This document shows, piece after piece, positions 1-7,914 of a DNA stretch of 37,880 nucleotides. This stretch comes from Actinomycetota bacterium (GTDB taxonomy: Bacteria > Actinomycetota > Actinomycetes > Actinomycetales > Microbacteriaceae). Below the pieces are notes generated by a model, which was not told the origin of the DNA, searched no databases, and worked only from the letters and a program-made list of their open reading frames with translations. A program made the position numbers and the translations under genes. The DNA is taken from the NCBI GenBank assembly GCA_030840335.1, contig JAUZFR010000009.1, forward strand, positions 1 through 37,880. The letters are read 5' to 3'. Every line of letters starts with the position of its first letter. Positions within the stretch are counted from its first letter, which is position 1.

Positions 1-882
1 GCCGGTCCGTCGGATGCGGCTGCCGTCTCGGTCACGGATGAGATGCCACTCAGCCTCAGCAATATCGACCTGTCGGCGGTCGACCCGGCCTGGACCTGCA
101 CGGTCGGCTCGCCCGGCTCGACCAGCACCCCGGTCACCTGTGATCTCGCCGGCTCGCTCGCTGCGGGCGCGGATGCTCCCGCCATCGCGCTGGCCGCAAA
201 CCTCGGCGTCGCCGGCTACCCGAGCTTTGACAACACCGCGACTGTTTCGTCGACGACGCCCGATCCGGTCGTCTCGAACAACGCATCCACCGTCACCGTG
301 ACGGTTCCGCCGCAGGTGAGCCTGACCGTGACGAAGCAGCACCTCGACCAGCTTCAGCAGAATACCGACGTGCGCTACCTGATTACGGTCAGCAACGCGG
401 GCACGACGGAACAGCCATCCGGATACACGATCGTTGACACCCTTCCGACCGGGCTGACCTACGTGTCTGCGTCTGCAGCATCCGTCGTCTGCACGAATGC
501 GGGCAAGGTCGTTACCTGCCGGTTCGATTCCGTGCTCGCCGTGGGTGAAACCGCGAGCGTGATCCTGACCACGCATGTCGCGGCCAATGCTCCAACAGTC
601 ATTACCAACTCGGTGATCGTCGACACCACCGCGGAGGAACTGAGCCCGCCGATGAACCTCAGCGCCACCGATGTCGGGGCAGTGGATCCGGCGGCCGTCG
701 TTCTCGGCTTCACCGGAGTCTCCTCGCCGCTCGACATCCTGCGCCTGACCCTCTTCGCGCTGATCCTGGGCCTCCTCTTCTTCCTCTATGGGAATCGCCG
801 AGTGCGCCGGTTCGTCACGACTGCACGTGCTTTGGGGGCCGCATTCGCGACAACGCGCCGCACTCGGCGAAAGAGGGACTAG
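1..882 (+). CDS. DUF11-repeat cell-surface protein, C-terminal part (5' truncated by window)
   Basis: The reading frame is already open at base 1, so only the C-terminal ~293 residues are visible. The first bases read A-G-P-S-D-A-A-A-V-S-V-T-D, the typical start of a DUF11 (conserved repeat 01451) beta-sandwich; a second repeat begins near 310 (S-L-T-V-T-K) and continues to about 680. A single hydrophobic segment (about 727-790, ending F-F-L-Y-G) is followed by a basic tail rich in R and K, which predicts a membrane anchor with an extracellular repeat region. No LPXTG sortase motif is present. DUF11 proteins are secreted adhesin-like or envelope proteins of unknown binding partner. The stop shares the tetramer CTAG with the convergent neighbour (879-882). 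Family assignment is good; the function is not known. Confidence 0.75.
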   Translation, partial: AGPSDAAAVSVTDEMPLSLSNIDLSAVDPAWTCTVGSPGSTSTPVTCDLAGSLAAGADAPAIALAANLGVAGYPSFDNTATVSSTTPDPVVSNNASTVTVTVPPQVSLTVTKQHLDQLQQNTDVRYLITVSNAGTTEQPSGYTIVDTLPTGLTYVSASAASVVCTNAGKVVTCRFDSVLAVGETASVILTTHVAANAPTVITNSVIVDTTAEELSPPMNLSATDVGAVDPAAVVLGFTGVSSPLDILRLTLFALILGLLFFLYGNRRVRRFVTTARALGAAFATTRRTRRKRD

Positions 883-2735
883 CCACCTATCGCACTTGGG
901 CGGAGTTGCGTAAGGGTACGGAACCTGCCCTGACGCAACGCGCCCAGCGTTGAGACGATGAGCGAGCCCACCAGCCAGGCCAGCAGGAAGCTGACTGGCC
1001 CCCAGAGGGAACCGGATGCTCCGCCGTACATCAGCTGACGTACTCCATCGACCGCGTGGCTCATCGGCAGGGCCTGATGGATGAACGCGAGCGGCGCCGG
1101 TAGCGTCTGCCACGGGAACGTTCCGCCCGCCGTGACCAGCTGCACGATCATGAGGATGAGCGCGAGAAACTGCCCGACGCTGCCAAACAGCACGTTCAGC
1201 GCAAGGATCATCGCAGCAAACGTCACGGCGACCAGCGCCATGAATGCGAGCAGCCCGGCGCCATCCGCGACCCGCAGGTGCAGCGCGAGTGTGACCAACG
1301 CGAACAGGGCGACCATCTGCACCACGCCGAGCACTGCCGGGGTGATCCAGCCGGCGAGGGTCGTGCGGATCGGGCGACGAACGGCGGTCAGCGCCCGGCG
1401 CGACAGCGGGCGCACGAGCAGGAACAGTGCGTAGAGTCCGATCCAGCCGGCGAGGCTGATGAAGAACGGAGCCAGTCCGGCGCCATAGTTCTGCGCTTCA
1501 GTCACCGCGTGCTGTTTCACCTCCGCAGGGTTCGCGATCTGCGCGGCTTTCGCCGCGCGCTCGGCGGCGGTCGTGGCCGGGAGCTGGTCGACGCCCTTGT
1601 TGAGCGAGCTGTACAGGGTGTCTGCACCGCTGTGCAGCTTGGCGATACCGGTGGACAGACTGGATGCGCCGCTCGCCGCGGAGTGAATACCGCTGGCGAG
1701 CGCGGGCGTCCTGCTCGCGAGCGAGCGGGTTCCGGCGGCGACCTGGGATGCTCCGGAGTAGAGCTGGGCCGCGCTGGAGGGAAGGCTCTTTAGCCTGGTC
1801 GCCAGCGTCGATGCGCCAGCACTCGACTGCGCGGCGCCCGCGCTGATCGCGTCGAGCTCGGCAAGGAGCCGGCCCTGGTCCTGCGCGGGAATGGTCGAAT
1901 TCGCGAGGACATTTGCAAGGTCTGCCCGCACCTGCGGCGAGGTTGCAGCAAGCTGCTTGAGGCCGGCGGACAGGGCCGCGGAACCCTGCGCTGCTGCCGG
2001 AGCCGCGGCATCCAGCCTCTTCGCACCGGCGGCCACCTGCGCAGCACCACTACTGAGCTCCGCCGTGCTGGACGGCAGAGCGGCCGCGCCCGAGTCGAGA
2101 GTCGCGAGCCCTGTGCTGAGGTCGCTGGCGCCTCCGGCTGCGGTCGCGGCGCCGTCTGCCAGCCTGGATGACCCGTCGCGGGCATCGACGAGACCACCCC
2201 GAATGGATGCGACCGCGTCGAGCAGCTGCCGCGAAGCCGACTTGCCGACCTTCTCGGCGACCGCGACCCGCACGGCTTCGGTGGCCTGTTTTGCGATCGT
2301 CGTGCTCAGATAGCTGTTGGTGTCGTCGGTGCGCAAATCGATGGATGCCTTGATCGGCAGAGAAGACCCGGCGGAGGCCAGGTCGGACGAGAACTCCTCA
2401 GGGAAAGTGACCGCGAAGTCGTATTTGCCGCTCGTGACGCCGGCCCTGGCCTGGGATTCGGTCACCTCTGTCCACCCGAACTTCATGTCGGTGAGGAGTT
2501 GGGTCGCAGCATCCTTGCCGTAGTTGACGGCCTTGCCGCCTACGGTTGCGCCGGAGTCGGCGACGACCAGGGCTGCCGGCACCTTGTCGAGGTTGCTGTA
2601 CGGATCTTTGTTGCCCCAAAGGTACAGGCCGCCGTAGACAATGGGCACGATCATGATCGCAATGAGAGACGCGATGCCGAGACGGCTCGCGGTCAGTCGT
2701 GCGAATTCCGCACGGACGAGGGGCAGGATCTTCAT
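879..2735 (-). CDS. YhgE/Pip-family ABC-2-type membrane protein
   Basis: A 618-residue membrane protein. I chose ATG 2735 because it overlaps the stop of the upstream gene as ATGA and because the protein then begins M-K-I-L-P-L-V-R-A-E-F, the usual start of this family; the longer frame to 2900 would add an implausible Arg-rich leader. One N-terminal membrane helix (about residues 18-42) precedes a large extracytoplasmic region with many L-x-x-G-A / L-x-S-G repeats (about 160-420) predicted to be helical, and five C-terminal helices form the ABC-2-like domain. The family includes Lactococcus Pip (phage infection protein) and Bacillus YhgE, and is related to the EsaA/YueB proteins of type VII secretion. 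Third gene of a coupled TetR / ATPase-like / YhgE operon, so probably an exporter or envelope factor repressed by the TetR protein. Substrate unknown. Confidence 0.85.
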   Translation of the reverse strand: MKILPLVRAEFARLTASRLGIASLIAIMIVPIVYGGLYLWGNKDPYSNLDKVPAALVVADSGATVGGKAVNYGKDAATQLLTDMKFGWTEVTESQARAGVTSGKYDFAVTFPEEFSSDLASAGSSLPIKASIDLRTDDTNSYLSTTIAKQATEAVRVAVAEKVGKSASRQLLDAVASIRGGLVDARDGSSRLADGAATAAGGASDLSTGLATLDSGAAALPSSTAELSSGAAQVAAGAKRLDAAAPAAAQGSAALSAGLKQLAATSPQVRADLANVLANSTIPAQDQGRLLAELDAISAGAAQSSAGASTLATRLKSLPSSAAQLYSGASQVAAGTRSLASRTPALASGIHSAASGASSLSTGIAKLHSGADTLYSSLNKGVDQLPATTAAERAAKAAQIANPAEVKQHAVTEAQNYGAGLAPFFISLAGWIGLYALFLLVRPLSRRALTAVRRPIRTTLAGWITPAVLGVVQMVALFALVTLALHLRVADGAGLLAFMALVAVTFAAMILALNVLFGSVGQFLALILMIVQLVTAGGTFPWQTLPAPLAFIHQALPMSHAVDGVRQLMYGGASGSLWGPVSFLLAWLVGSLIVSTLGALRQGRFRTLTQLRPSAIGG

Positions 2736-3400
2736 GACTGAGAGCTTTCGAGAGAGTCGTGGGGCTGTGGGACGTCGTCGGCGGGCGGCGACGACCCATC
2801 CTGTGCACCGAGCGTGAGAAGGAAGTTGCGAGTGAGGGCATCGGTGACGATCACGACATCCACGCCGCGCTCGGCGATCTGCGAGAGGGTGGCGTACCAC
2901 TCAGACGGGTCGGCGCCGTGGCGCTCCGGGGAGGTCACGACGATGCACCGGACGCCCGCGCGCAGCAGGGCGAGTTCGGTGAACACCCGGATTCGATCGG
3001 TCGGCGGCAGGGAACGCACCGGCAGCCTTGCGTAGTCGGCGAGCTCGTGCGAGCGCAGGAACTCAGCGACTGCGCGACGCGACGTGGGGAGGCTCGAGAA
3101 CGACAGCTCCTCTCGAACGATGGTCGCGAGAGCCACGCCCGCGGGCGGTTCGGATACGAAGGGTGTGTCGACCAGCGCGGTTGCGCGGCGCAGTTCATGC
3201 GCATCGTCATGTCCGTCGATTGTGACGCGACCGGATTCCGCGCGAACGCGTCCGCCGATCAGCATCGACACGAGCATGGGTCGCTCATCGGTCTCGACCG
3301 CGATGACGGTCGGCTGCCCTTCGGCAATCGTGACTGTCAGCGGCGGGATCGCCGCGCCGAGCCCGCGGCCGATTGCTGCGCTGTCGAGTGAAATGGTCAT
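2732..3400 (-). CDS. Degenerate ABC-type ATP-binding-like protein
   Basis: A 222-residue protein with the outline of an ABC nucleotide-binding domain: a strand plus S-G-R-V-T-I-D-G-H segment (about residues 55-65) and a later V-V-I-V-T-D strand. The catalytic motifs are missing. The Walker A region reads V-E-T-D-E-R-P-M-L-V-S with no GxxxxGK[ST]; the signature region reads L-P-P-T-D-R-I-R-V instead of LSGGQ; the Walker B region reads C-I-V-V-T-S-P-E with no Asp-Glu. It overlaps both neighbours by 4 bp (ATGA at 3397-3400 and at 2732-2735), so it is translated in step with the TetR regulator and the YhgE/Pip protein. I infer a non-hydrolysing structural or regulatory partner of the membrane protein. 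It could be a wholly different P-loop-like fold; the family call rests on overall pattern and context. Confidence 0.6.
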   Translation of the reverse strand: MTISLDSAAIGRGLGAAIPPLTVTIAEGQPTVIAVETDERPMLVSMLIGGRVRAESGRVTIDGHDDAHELRRATALVDTPFVSEPPAGVALATIVREELSFSSLPTSRRAVAEFLRSHELADYARLPVRSLPPTDRIRVFTELALLRAGVRCIVVTSPERHGADPSEWYATLSQIAERGVDVVIVTDALTRNFLLTLGAQDGSSPPADDVPQPHDSLESSQS

Positions 3401-4035
3401 GATCGAGTGACCTTCTGGTTCAGTTCGGCGTGCGACGCCATGAATTCGTTGGCCTCACGCCAGCCGAAGCCGATGGCCCCGAGCACGACGAGGATCGCCA
3501 GCGTGTGTCCTTCTGAGGCGGTCATCGGATGCTCGGACGACTCCTCGAGCACGGCGAGCGCTGAGTCTTCGACGAGGTGGGCCAATCGAGGCGCCGCGAT
3601 GTCCGTGCGGATACGGCCCGAAGCCTGCCCCTCGACGATGGCGCCAAGGACGCTCATCCTCAGCGGACGGAGCGCGCTGGCGGTGTGCATCTTTAGTGGA
3701 CCGCGAACCGCGAGAACCGCCATCATCCGGATGTCTTCGACCTCCTGCCACAGGCGGGAGGCGATCAGCGCGAGGCGCAGCACCGGGTCAGGATGCGTGA
3801 CTCCCTCGAGAGCGCCGGCGATTCGCGCGGAGCCGGTCGTGACCAGTTCGCGGAGGAGTTCGTCGCGATTTGCGAAGTGGCCATAGACCGATCGGCGACT
3901 GAGTCCGGCGCGCGTCGCGATCGCTTCGAGCGACGACTCCGGATCGTCGTTGAGCATGACGCGCGCGGCGTCGAGCAGGGCGAGGCGGTTGTCGGCGGCA
4001 TCGCGTCGCGGCATACGAGCGGTGGTGGAAGGCAT
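3397..4035 (-). CDS. TetR-family transcriptional regulator
   Basis: A 212-residue one-component repressor. The N-terminal helix-turn-helix lies at about residues 35-60 (S-L-E-A-I-A-T-R-A-G-L-S-R-R-S-V-Y-G-H-F), the classic TetR recognition region; the remaining ~150 residues form the variable ligand-binding domain. ATG 4035 has a GGAG about 5 nt upstream. The stop overlaps the next gene as ATGA, making it the first gene of a three-gene coupled operon. A 26-bp dyad 14 bp upstream of the start (4049-4074) is the obvious autoregulatory operator. The inducer is unknown; the operon composition suggests a compound handled by the YhgE/Pip exporter. Confidence 0.9.
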   Translation of the reverse strand: MPSTTARMPRRDAADNRLALLDAARVMLNDDPESSLEAIATRAGLSRRSVYGHFANRDELLRELVTTGSARIAGALEGVTHPDPVLRLALIASRLWQEVEDIRMMAVLAVRGPLKMHTASALRPLRMSVLGAIVEGQASGRIRTDIAAPRLAHLVEDSALAVLEESSEHPMTASEGHTLAILVVLGAIGFGWREANEFMASHAELNQKVTRS

Positions 4036-4048
4036 ATCTCCATCGTAA

Positions 4049-4074
4049 TAACTTGCACATTGATGTGCAAGTTA
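4049..4074. promoter_or_regulatory. Probable TetR operator (26-bp perfect dyad)
   Basis: Two perfectly complementary 12-base arms, TAACTTGCACAT (4049-4060) and ATGTGCAAGTTA (4063-4074), are separated by TG. The site lies between the TetR start codon at 4035 and the divergent purA promoter region, and a possible -10 (TATTAC on the minus strand, 4045-4050) touches its edge. Position and symmetry fit an autorepressor site of the TetR protein; binding is inferred. Confidence 0.75.
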
Positions 4075-4103
4075 GTTTCTCAAGGGGCCACGATGTCACC
4101 CGA

Positions 4104-4109
4104 TAGACT
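4104..4109 (+). promoter_or_regulatory. Probable -10 box of purA
   Basis: TAGACT fits the TANNNT -10 consensus about 54 nt upstream of the purA start; no convincing -35 is visible. A small hairpin (TGGGG 4109-4113 / CCCCA 4120-4124) lies around the expected transcription start. purA itself has a strong ribosome binding site, GAGGAGA, about 8 nt before its ATG. Confidence 0.4.
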
Positions 4110-4162
4110 GGGGTGTAATCCCCACCCGTTACGAAGTCGCCCTTCCGTGAGGAGATAGGTCC

Positions 4163-5449
4163 ATGCCAGCAGTTGTCATCATCGGAGCCCAATGGGGCGA
4201 CGAAGGCAAGGGAAAGGCCACCGACCTCCTCGGCAGCCGCATCGATTACGTCGTCAAATTCAATGGCGGCAACAACGCGGGGCACACGGTGGTCATCGGC
4301 GACGAGAAGTACGCGCTGCACCTGTTGCCCAGCGGCATCCTCACCGATGGCGTGGTGCCGGTGATCGCGAACGGTGTCGTCATCGACATCGAGGTGTTGT
4401 TCGATGAGCTCACCGCGCTGACCGCGCGCGGTGTCGATGTCTCCCGTCTGCTGGTCAGCGCCAACGCGCACGTCATCACTCAGTACCACCGCACCCTCGA
4501 CCGGGTGACCGAGCGCTTCCTCGGCAAGCGGCAGATCGGCACGACCGGACGCGGCATCGGGCCTTCGTATGCCGACAAGATCAACCGGGTCGGTATCCGC
4601 ATCCAGGACCTGTTCGACGAGAACATCCTTCGCCAGAAGGTGGAGGGTGCGCTGCACCAGAAGAACCAGCTGCTGGTCAAGCTCTACAACCGTCGCGCCA
4701 TCACGGTCGACGAGATCGTTGGCGACCTGCTGTCCTACGCCGAGCGTCTGCGCCCACTAGTTGCCGACACCGGGCTGCTGCTGAACCAGGCGCTCGACGC
4801 CGGCAAGACCGTACTGTTCGAGGGCGGCCAGGCGACCATGCTGGATGTCGACCACGGCACGTATCCGTTCGTCACGTCATCCAACTCCACTTCCGGCGGC
4901 GCCGCGACCGGCTCGGGCGTCGCACCCAATCGCATCGATCGCGTGATCGGAATTGTGAAGGCCTATACGACCCGAGTTGGGTCCGGACCGTTCCCGACAG
5001 AGCTGCTTGACGAATCCGGCGAATGGCTGCGCACCAAGGGCTTCGAGTTCGGCACGACGACCGGCCGCCCCCGTCGCACCGGTTGGTACGACGCCCCGGT
5101 CGCGCGCTACTCGGCCCGGGTAAACGGCGTCACCGACTTCGTCATGACCAAACTGGATGTTCTCACCGGGCTCACCGAGATCCCCGTTTGCGTCGCGTAC
5201 GAGGTCGATGGAGTGCGCGTCGACGAGGTTCCGGTCTCGCAGAGTGATTTCCACCACGCCGTGCCGATCTACGAGAACTTTCCCGGCTGGACCGAAGACA
5301 TCTCCGGAGCGCGCGAGTTCAGCGACCTACCGAAGGCCGCGCAACAATATGTGCTCGCCGTCGAGGCAATGAGCGGATCGCGCATCTCCGCGATCGGAGT
5401 CGGCCCAGAGCGCGACGCCATCGTCGTGCGGCACGACCTCCTGGCCTAG
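4163..5449 (+). CDS. purA: Adenylosuccinate synthetase
   Basis: A 428-residue cytosolic enzyme that condenses IMP and aspartate with GTP hydrolysis to adenylosuccinate, the first step from IMP to AMP. The P-loop-like G-D-E-G-K-G-K begins at residue 12 with catalytic Asp13, and N-A-G-H-T carries His41. The G-T-T-G-R-G-I-G-P segment and the late [12 protein letters not shown] motif for IMP/aspartate binding are intact. Length matches the family (about 430). The ATG is preceded by a strong GAGGAGA ribosome binding site, unlike many genes here that look leaderless. Transcribed alone, divergent from the TetR operon and convergent with the membrane protein gene that ends at 5465. Other purine genes lie 9-21 kb away in the window. 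Confidence 0.98.
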   Translation: MPAVVIIGAQWGDEGKGKATDLLGSRIDYVVKFNGGNNAGHTVVIGDEKYALHLLPSGILTDGVVPVIANGVVIDIEVLFDELTALTARGVDVSRLLVSANAHVITQYHRTLDRVTERFLGKRQIGTTGRGIGPSYADKINRVGIRIQDLFDENILRQKVEGALHQKNQLLVKLYNRRAITVDEIVGDLLSYAERLRPLVADTGLLLNQALDAGKTVLFEGGQATMLDVDHGTYPFVTSSNSTSGGAATGSGVAPNRIDRVIGIVKAYTTRVGSGPFPTELLDESGEWLRTKGFEFGTTTGRPRRTGWYDAPVARYSARVNGVTDFVMTKLDVLTGLTEIPVCVAYEVDGVRVDEVPVSQSDFHHAVPIYENFPGWTEDISGAREFSDLPKAAQQYVLAVEAMSGSRISAIGVGPERDAIVVRHDLLA

Positions 5450-5464
5450 TTAACTCGAGCACGG

Positions 5465-6115
5465 CTACACCGTTCGGAACCACAGGTATGCCAGCACGAC
5501 TCCGCCGACGATGCCCACGATCGTGATCGCGATGCTGAGCAACCAGTCGGCGGCGGTCGGCGAGACAGCGCCCTCGGGGTTGGGCGTCGACGGCGACATC
5601 ATCGAACGTCGCGCCCTCGGTCCCTCATAGAACCTCTCGCCGCGGATGTTGATGCTCCCGAGGAAGACCCGCTGCACGCTTCCGCGCAGTTCGATGATGA
5701 GCGGGATGAGCCCCATCACCTCGAACAGTCCGCCGATCGCAAGACCGGTTGGGTCGCCCGTCGCGAAGAACTCGGCGAGAAAGATCGCACCGAGACCGCA
5801 GAACAGCACCGGCCAGGCGATCATGATGAGTTGCGTTCCGAACCCCTGCCCGAGGTAGATCGCCACCGCGATCGCAAACAGCGCAGCGAAGATGCACCAC
5901 GGCAGGAACGCATCCGCATTCCTAGGGCACTGCACGGCGATGATGTACGCCGTATTCCCGCTGGCGCACGTACCACCAACCGCGACCACGGCCGTCACCG
6001 AATACACGAACAGCGTGAAGTTCAGCGAGTAGAGGAACCATGACCCCAGTGCTCCGAGCAAGTGGGCGATCGGCCGTGCGCGAAAACTAAGCAGGGTCGA
6101 TTCCGCGTTCGTCAT
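5465..6115 (-). CDS. Uncharacterised multi-pass membrane protein
   Basis: A 216-residue protein I do not recognise. It has about five predicted membrane helices: residues ~18-47, ~70-90, ~93-118, ~122-142 and a final one at ~190-213 that follows a charged, Pro/Ser-rich loop. A short loop after the first helix carries two cysteines (G-T-C-A-S-G and V-Q-C-P-R), which could form a disulfide on the outer face. The start at ATG 6115 is supported by a TATGGT -10 box exactly 6 nt upstream, suggesting a leaderless mRNA. It is transcribed alone, converging on purA with a 15-bp gap. No enzyme motif is visible and no function can be inferred. Confidence 0.7.
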   Translation of the reverse strand: MTNAESTLLSFRARPIAHLLGALGSWFLYSLNFTLFVYSVTAVVAVGGTCASGNTAYIIAVQCPRNADAFLPWCIFAALFAIAVAIYLGQGFGTQLIMIAWPVLFCGLGAIFLAEFFATGDPTGLAIGGLFEVMGLIPLIIELRGSVQRVFLGSINIRGERFYEGPRARRSMMSPSTPNPEGAVSPTAADWLLSIAITIVGIVGGVVLAYLWFRTV

Positions 6116-6121
6116 GGCGCA

Positions 6122-6127
6122 ACCATA
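6122..6127 (-). promoter_or_regulatory. -10 box, probable leaderless promoter of the membrane protein gene
   Basis: On the minus strand TATGGT ends exactly 6 nt before the ATG at 6115, leaving no room for a Shine-Dalgarno site. The mRNA probably begins at the start codon. Confidence 0.5.
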
Positions 6128-6158
6128 GTGTTTGCGCGGGCGCTGCGCCCAGCGATTG

Positions 6159-6767
6159 TTACAGGATGCTGAACCGCGGCGGAAGCGGGCGGCGACCGGT
6201 CAGCGCGAACAGGATGTCCACGCCATGGCCCGACCGTACGGCGACGCGGGCGGCTAGTTCGGCCGCGCTCGCAATCACATCGTTGGGGAGGCCGTGGTCG
6301 AGATTCACCGACTTGGCGATGTCCATGTTGTGGACGACAAGTTCGAACACTCGAGTACGCAGGTATTCCGAAAGAGGAATACCAAATTGACCAATCGCAA
6401 CAACGCGGTCGGGGCCGTTCGCCGCGATGAGCTCCATCACGCGGTCGAGGGCCGCGGCAAACTCGATACCCGAATTCTCGGTCAGCGCGTTCCCGGCAGC
6501 AACCCCGCGTTCGGCGATGGCGTCGTTATCGGTGTACTCGCCGAGCACTCGCTCGTAGTAGCTCTCGGCATTCGGGAGGTTGGCTTCGGCGGGTGCCGGC
6601 GCTTTGAGGTAAGTCTCGACCGTCAGGATCGCGCGGGAGGTGTGACCAACGAGGCTGCGCACATTCCAACTGCCGAGCGCCGGATCCTCCCACTGGTCGA
6701 TGCGAACCTCGCCAACGAGGTCGAGGAAGGCCTGCGCGGCGGTGTGGAAGTCGGTCGTACTCGTCAT
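6159..6767 (-). CDS. DinB / maleylpyruvate isomerase N-terminal (MDMPI)-family protein
   Basis: A 202-residue protein of the mycothiol-linked TIGR03083/TIGR03086-type superfamily (four-helix DinB fold). Diagnostic segments are W-N-V-R-S-L-V-G-H near residue 40 and F-E-L-V-V-H-N-M-D-I near residue 150; the two histidines are the expected metal ligands. Members are thought to be metal-dependent thiol transferases using mycothiol in actinobacteria, but most are uncharacterised. ATG 6767 was chosen over the longer frame to 6881 because conservation begins at M-T-S-T-T-D-F, and because CACGAT sits exactly 6 nt upstream, a weak version of the leaderless -10 pattern. It is divergent from the GNAT gene at 6807 with only 39 bp between start codons. 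Confidence 0.8.
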   Translation of the reverse strand: MTSTTDFHTAAQAFLDLVGEVRIDQWEDPALGSWNVRSLVGHTSRAILTVETYLKAPAPAEANLPNAESYYERVLGEYTDNDAIAERGVAAGNALTENSGIEFAAALDRVMELIAANGPDRVVAIGQFGIPLSEYLRTRVFELVVHNMDIAKSVNLDHGLPNDVIASAAELAARVAVRSGHGVDILFALTGRRPLPPRFSIL

Positions 6768-6806
6768 AGAGCAATCGTGGCACTTCGTGGCTGGCACAAT
6801 GTGGTC

Positions 6807-7445
6807 GTGACCGCAATCCGTCCTGTACCCCGTCCCATCGGGGGGCGCTTCATTCGCCTCGAACCCCTCACTCCCGCGCAACTGCCCGAGCTATTCGGCG
6901 CAATCGGTCACCCGGAGGTGTTCGCCGGCGGCTACGGAGGCGGACCACTCGGATACCGCGACAACGTGGATGACTTCGTCGAGATCTCGCGAGACGCATT
7001 CCCCTGGGCGACGGGCAACGTGTACGGGGTTCGCGTCGCATCCGGTCCGCTCGAGGGCACACTCGTCGGTACGAGCACGCTCGCCGACTTCGAGCCCGAG
7101 GTCGAACACGCCCACATCGGCTGGACCGCATACGATCCGCGCGTGTGGGGCAGTCAGGTCAACGCCGAAGCAAAACTCCTGCTGCTCGGGCTCGCGTTCG
7201 ACTCCGGTTTCGGCCGAGTCAAGATCCAGACGGATGTTCTCAACGACAGATCCCGTGCGGCCATCCTCCGGCTTGGAGCGAAATTCGAGGGAATCACGAG
7301 GCGGGCGAGGCTTCGGGCGGATGGCACCTGGCGCGACACCGTCGTGTTTTCGATCCTGGTGGACGAATGGCCGGATGTCCGCGCGGGGCTCGAGTCGCGC
7401 CTCGAACGCTGGGCGGATCGGCCCGTTGTGTTCAGGAATCGTTGA
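6807..7445 (+). CDS. GNAT-family N-acetyltransferase (RimJ/RimL type)
   Basis: A 212-residue acetyl-CoA-dependent acetyltransferase. It begins R-F-I-R-L-E-P-L, typical of the RimJ/RimL-like group, has the A-H-I-G-W-T strand with W-G-S-Q-V-N-A-E-A-K (equivalent to the usual acetyl-CoA loop, about residues 100-125), and ends with N-D-R-S-R-A-A-I-L-R-L-G-A-K-F-E-G, the conserved motif B region. The start is GTG 6807 (GTG 6801 is possible): CACAAT lies exactly 6 nt upstream, the same spacing as other leaderless starts in this window. The acceptor substrate is unknown; relatives acetylate ribosomal protein N-termini, amino sugars or antibiotics. It is divergent from the MDMPI-like gene and followed by the chorismate mutase gene after 35 bp. 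Confidence 0.85.
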   Translation: MTAIRPVPRPIGGRFIRLEPLTPAQLPELFGAIGHPEVFAGGYGGGPLGYRDNVDDFVEISRDAFPWATGNVYGVRVASGPLEGTLVGTSTLADFEPEVEHAHIGWTAYDPRVWGSQVNAEAKLLLLGLAFDSGFGRVKIQTDVLNDRSRAAILRLGAKFEGITRRARLRADGTWRDTVVFSILVDEWPDVRAGLESRLERWADRPVVFRNR

Positions 7446-7468
7446 GCCGTCGCTGGGCCGCGAGCGAC

Positions 7469-7474
7469 TAGATT
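7469..7474 (+). promoter_or_regulatory. -10 box, probable leaderless promoter of chorismate mutase
   Basis: TAGATT ends exactly 6 nt before the ATG at 7481 with no Shine-Dalgarno between, predicting a leaderless transcript. Confidence 0.55.
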
Positions 7475-7480
7475 CGTTGC

Positions 7481-7822
7481 ATGGAACTTCCGAACGGCTC
7501 GCGCCCAGACCCCGAAACCGAGGTCATGGACCAGCTCACCGCCATCCGTCGAAGCATCGACAATATCGACGCGGCCGTGGTGCACATGCTGGCCGAGCGA
7601 TTCAAGTTCACCCAGCAGGTCGGCCGACTCAAGGCCGCGAGTGGAATGCCGCCGTCTGACCCGGAGCGAGAGCGTGTGCAGATCTCTCGGCTTCGCGAGA
7701 TCGCCGAGGAGTCGCGGCTCGACCCGGAGTTTGCGGAAAAGTTCCTGAATTTTCTGGTGGCCGAGGTCATCCATCACCACGAGCAGATCGCGAGTACGGG
7801 CGCGATTTCGACCCCGTCTTAG
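7481..7822 (+). CDS. Chorismate mutase, AroQ class
   Basis: A 113-residue all-helical protein of the monofunctional AroQ (CM_2) family, which rearranges chorismate to prephenate for phenylalanine and tyrosine synthesis. It has the expected first helix (R-R-S-I-D-N-I-D-A-A-V-V-H-M-L-A-E-R-F, about residues 24-42), the second lysine-containing helix (V-G-R-L-K-A), the D-P-E-R-E loop and the third helix (F-A-E-K-F-L-N-F-L-V-A-E-V-I-H-H-H) with the conserved pattern. No secretion signal is present, so it is cytosolic. Length agrees with actinobacterial free-standing AroQ proteins (about 90-120), which often act bound to DAHP synthase. No other aromatic-pathway gene is nearby. Confidence 0.88.
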   Translation: MELPNGSRPDPETEVMDQLTAIRRSIDNIDAAVVHMLAERFKFTQQVGRLKAASGMPPSDPERERVQISRLREIAEESRLDPEFAEKFLNFLVAEVIHHHEQIASTGAISTPS

Positions 7823-7859
7823 ATCTGCGCCCTTCTCGATCAACTGGGCCCGATGCGAG

Positions 7860-7901
7860 TTGACCCCGCTGCGACCCGCGCGGTATATTCCATGTGGAAT
7901 A
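7860..7901 (+). promoter_or_regulatory. padR promoter with overlapping PadR-type operator
   Basis: TTGACC (7860-7865) and TATATT (7884-7889) at 18-bp spacing are the best -35/-10 pair in the window. The -10 runs into a perfect dyad, TATTCCA-TG-TGGAATA (7886-7901), just where a repressor would block RNA polymerase. The regulator gene starts at 7915, so autoregulation by the PadR protein is the simple reading. Confidence 0.75.
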
Positions 7902-7914
7902 ATCGGAACGGAAC

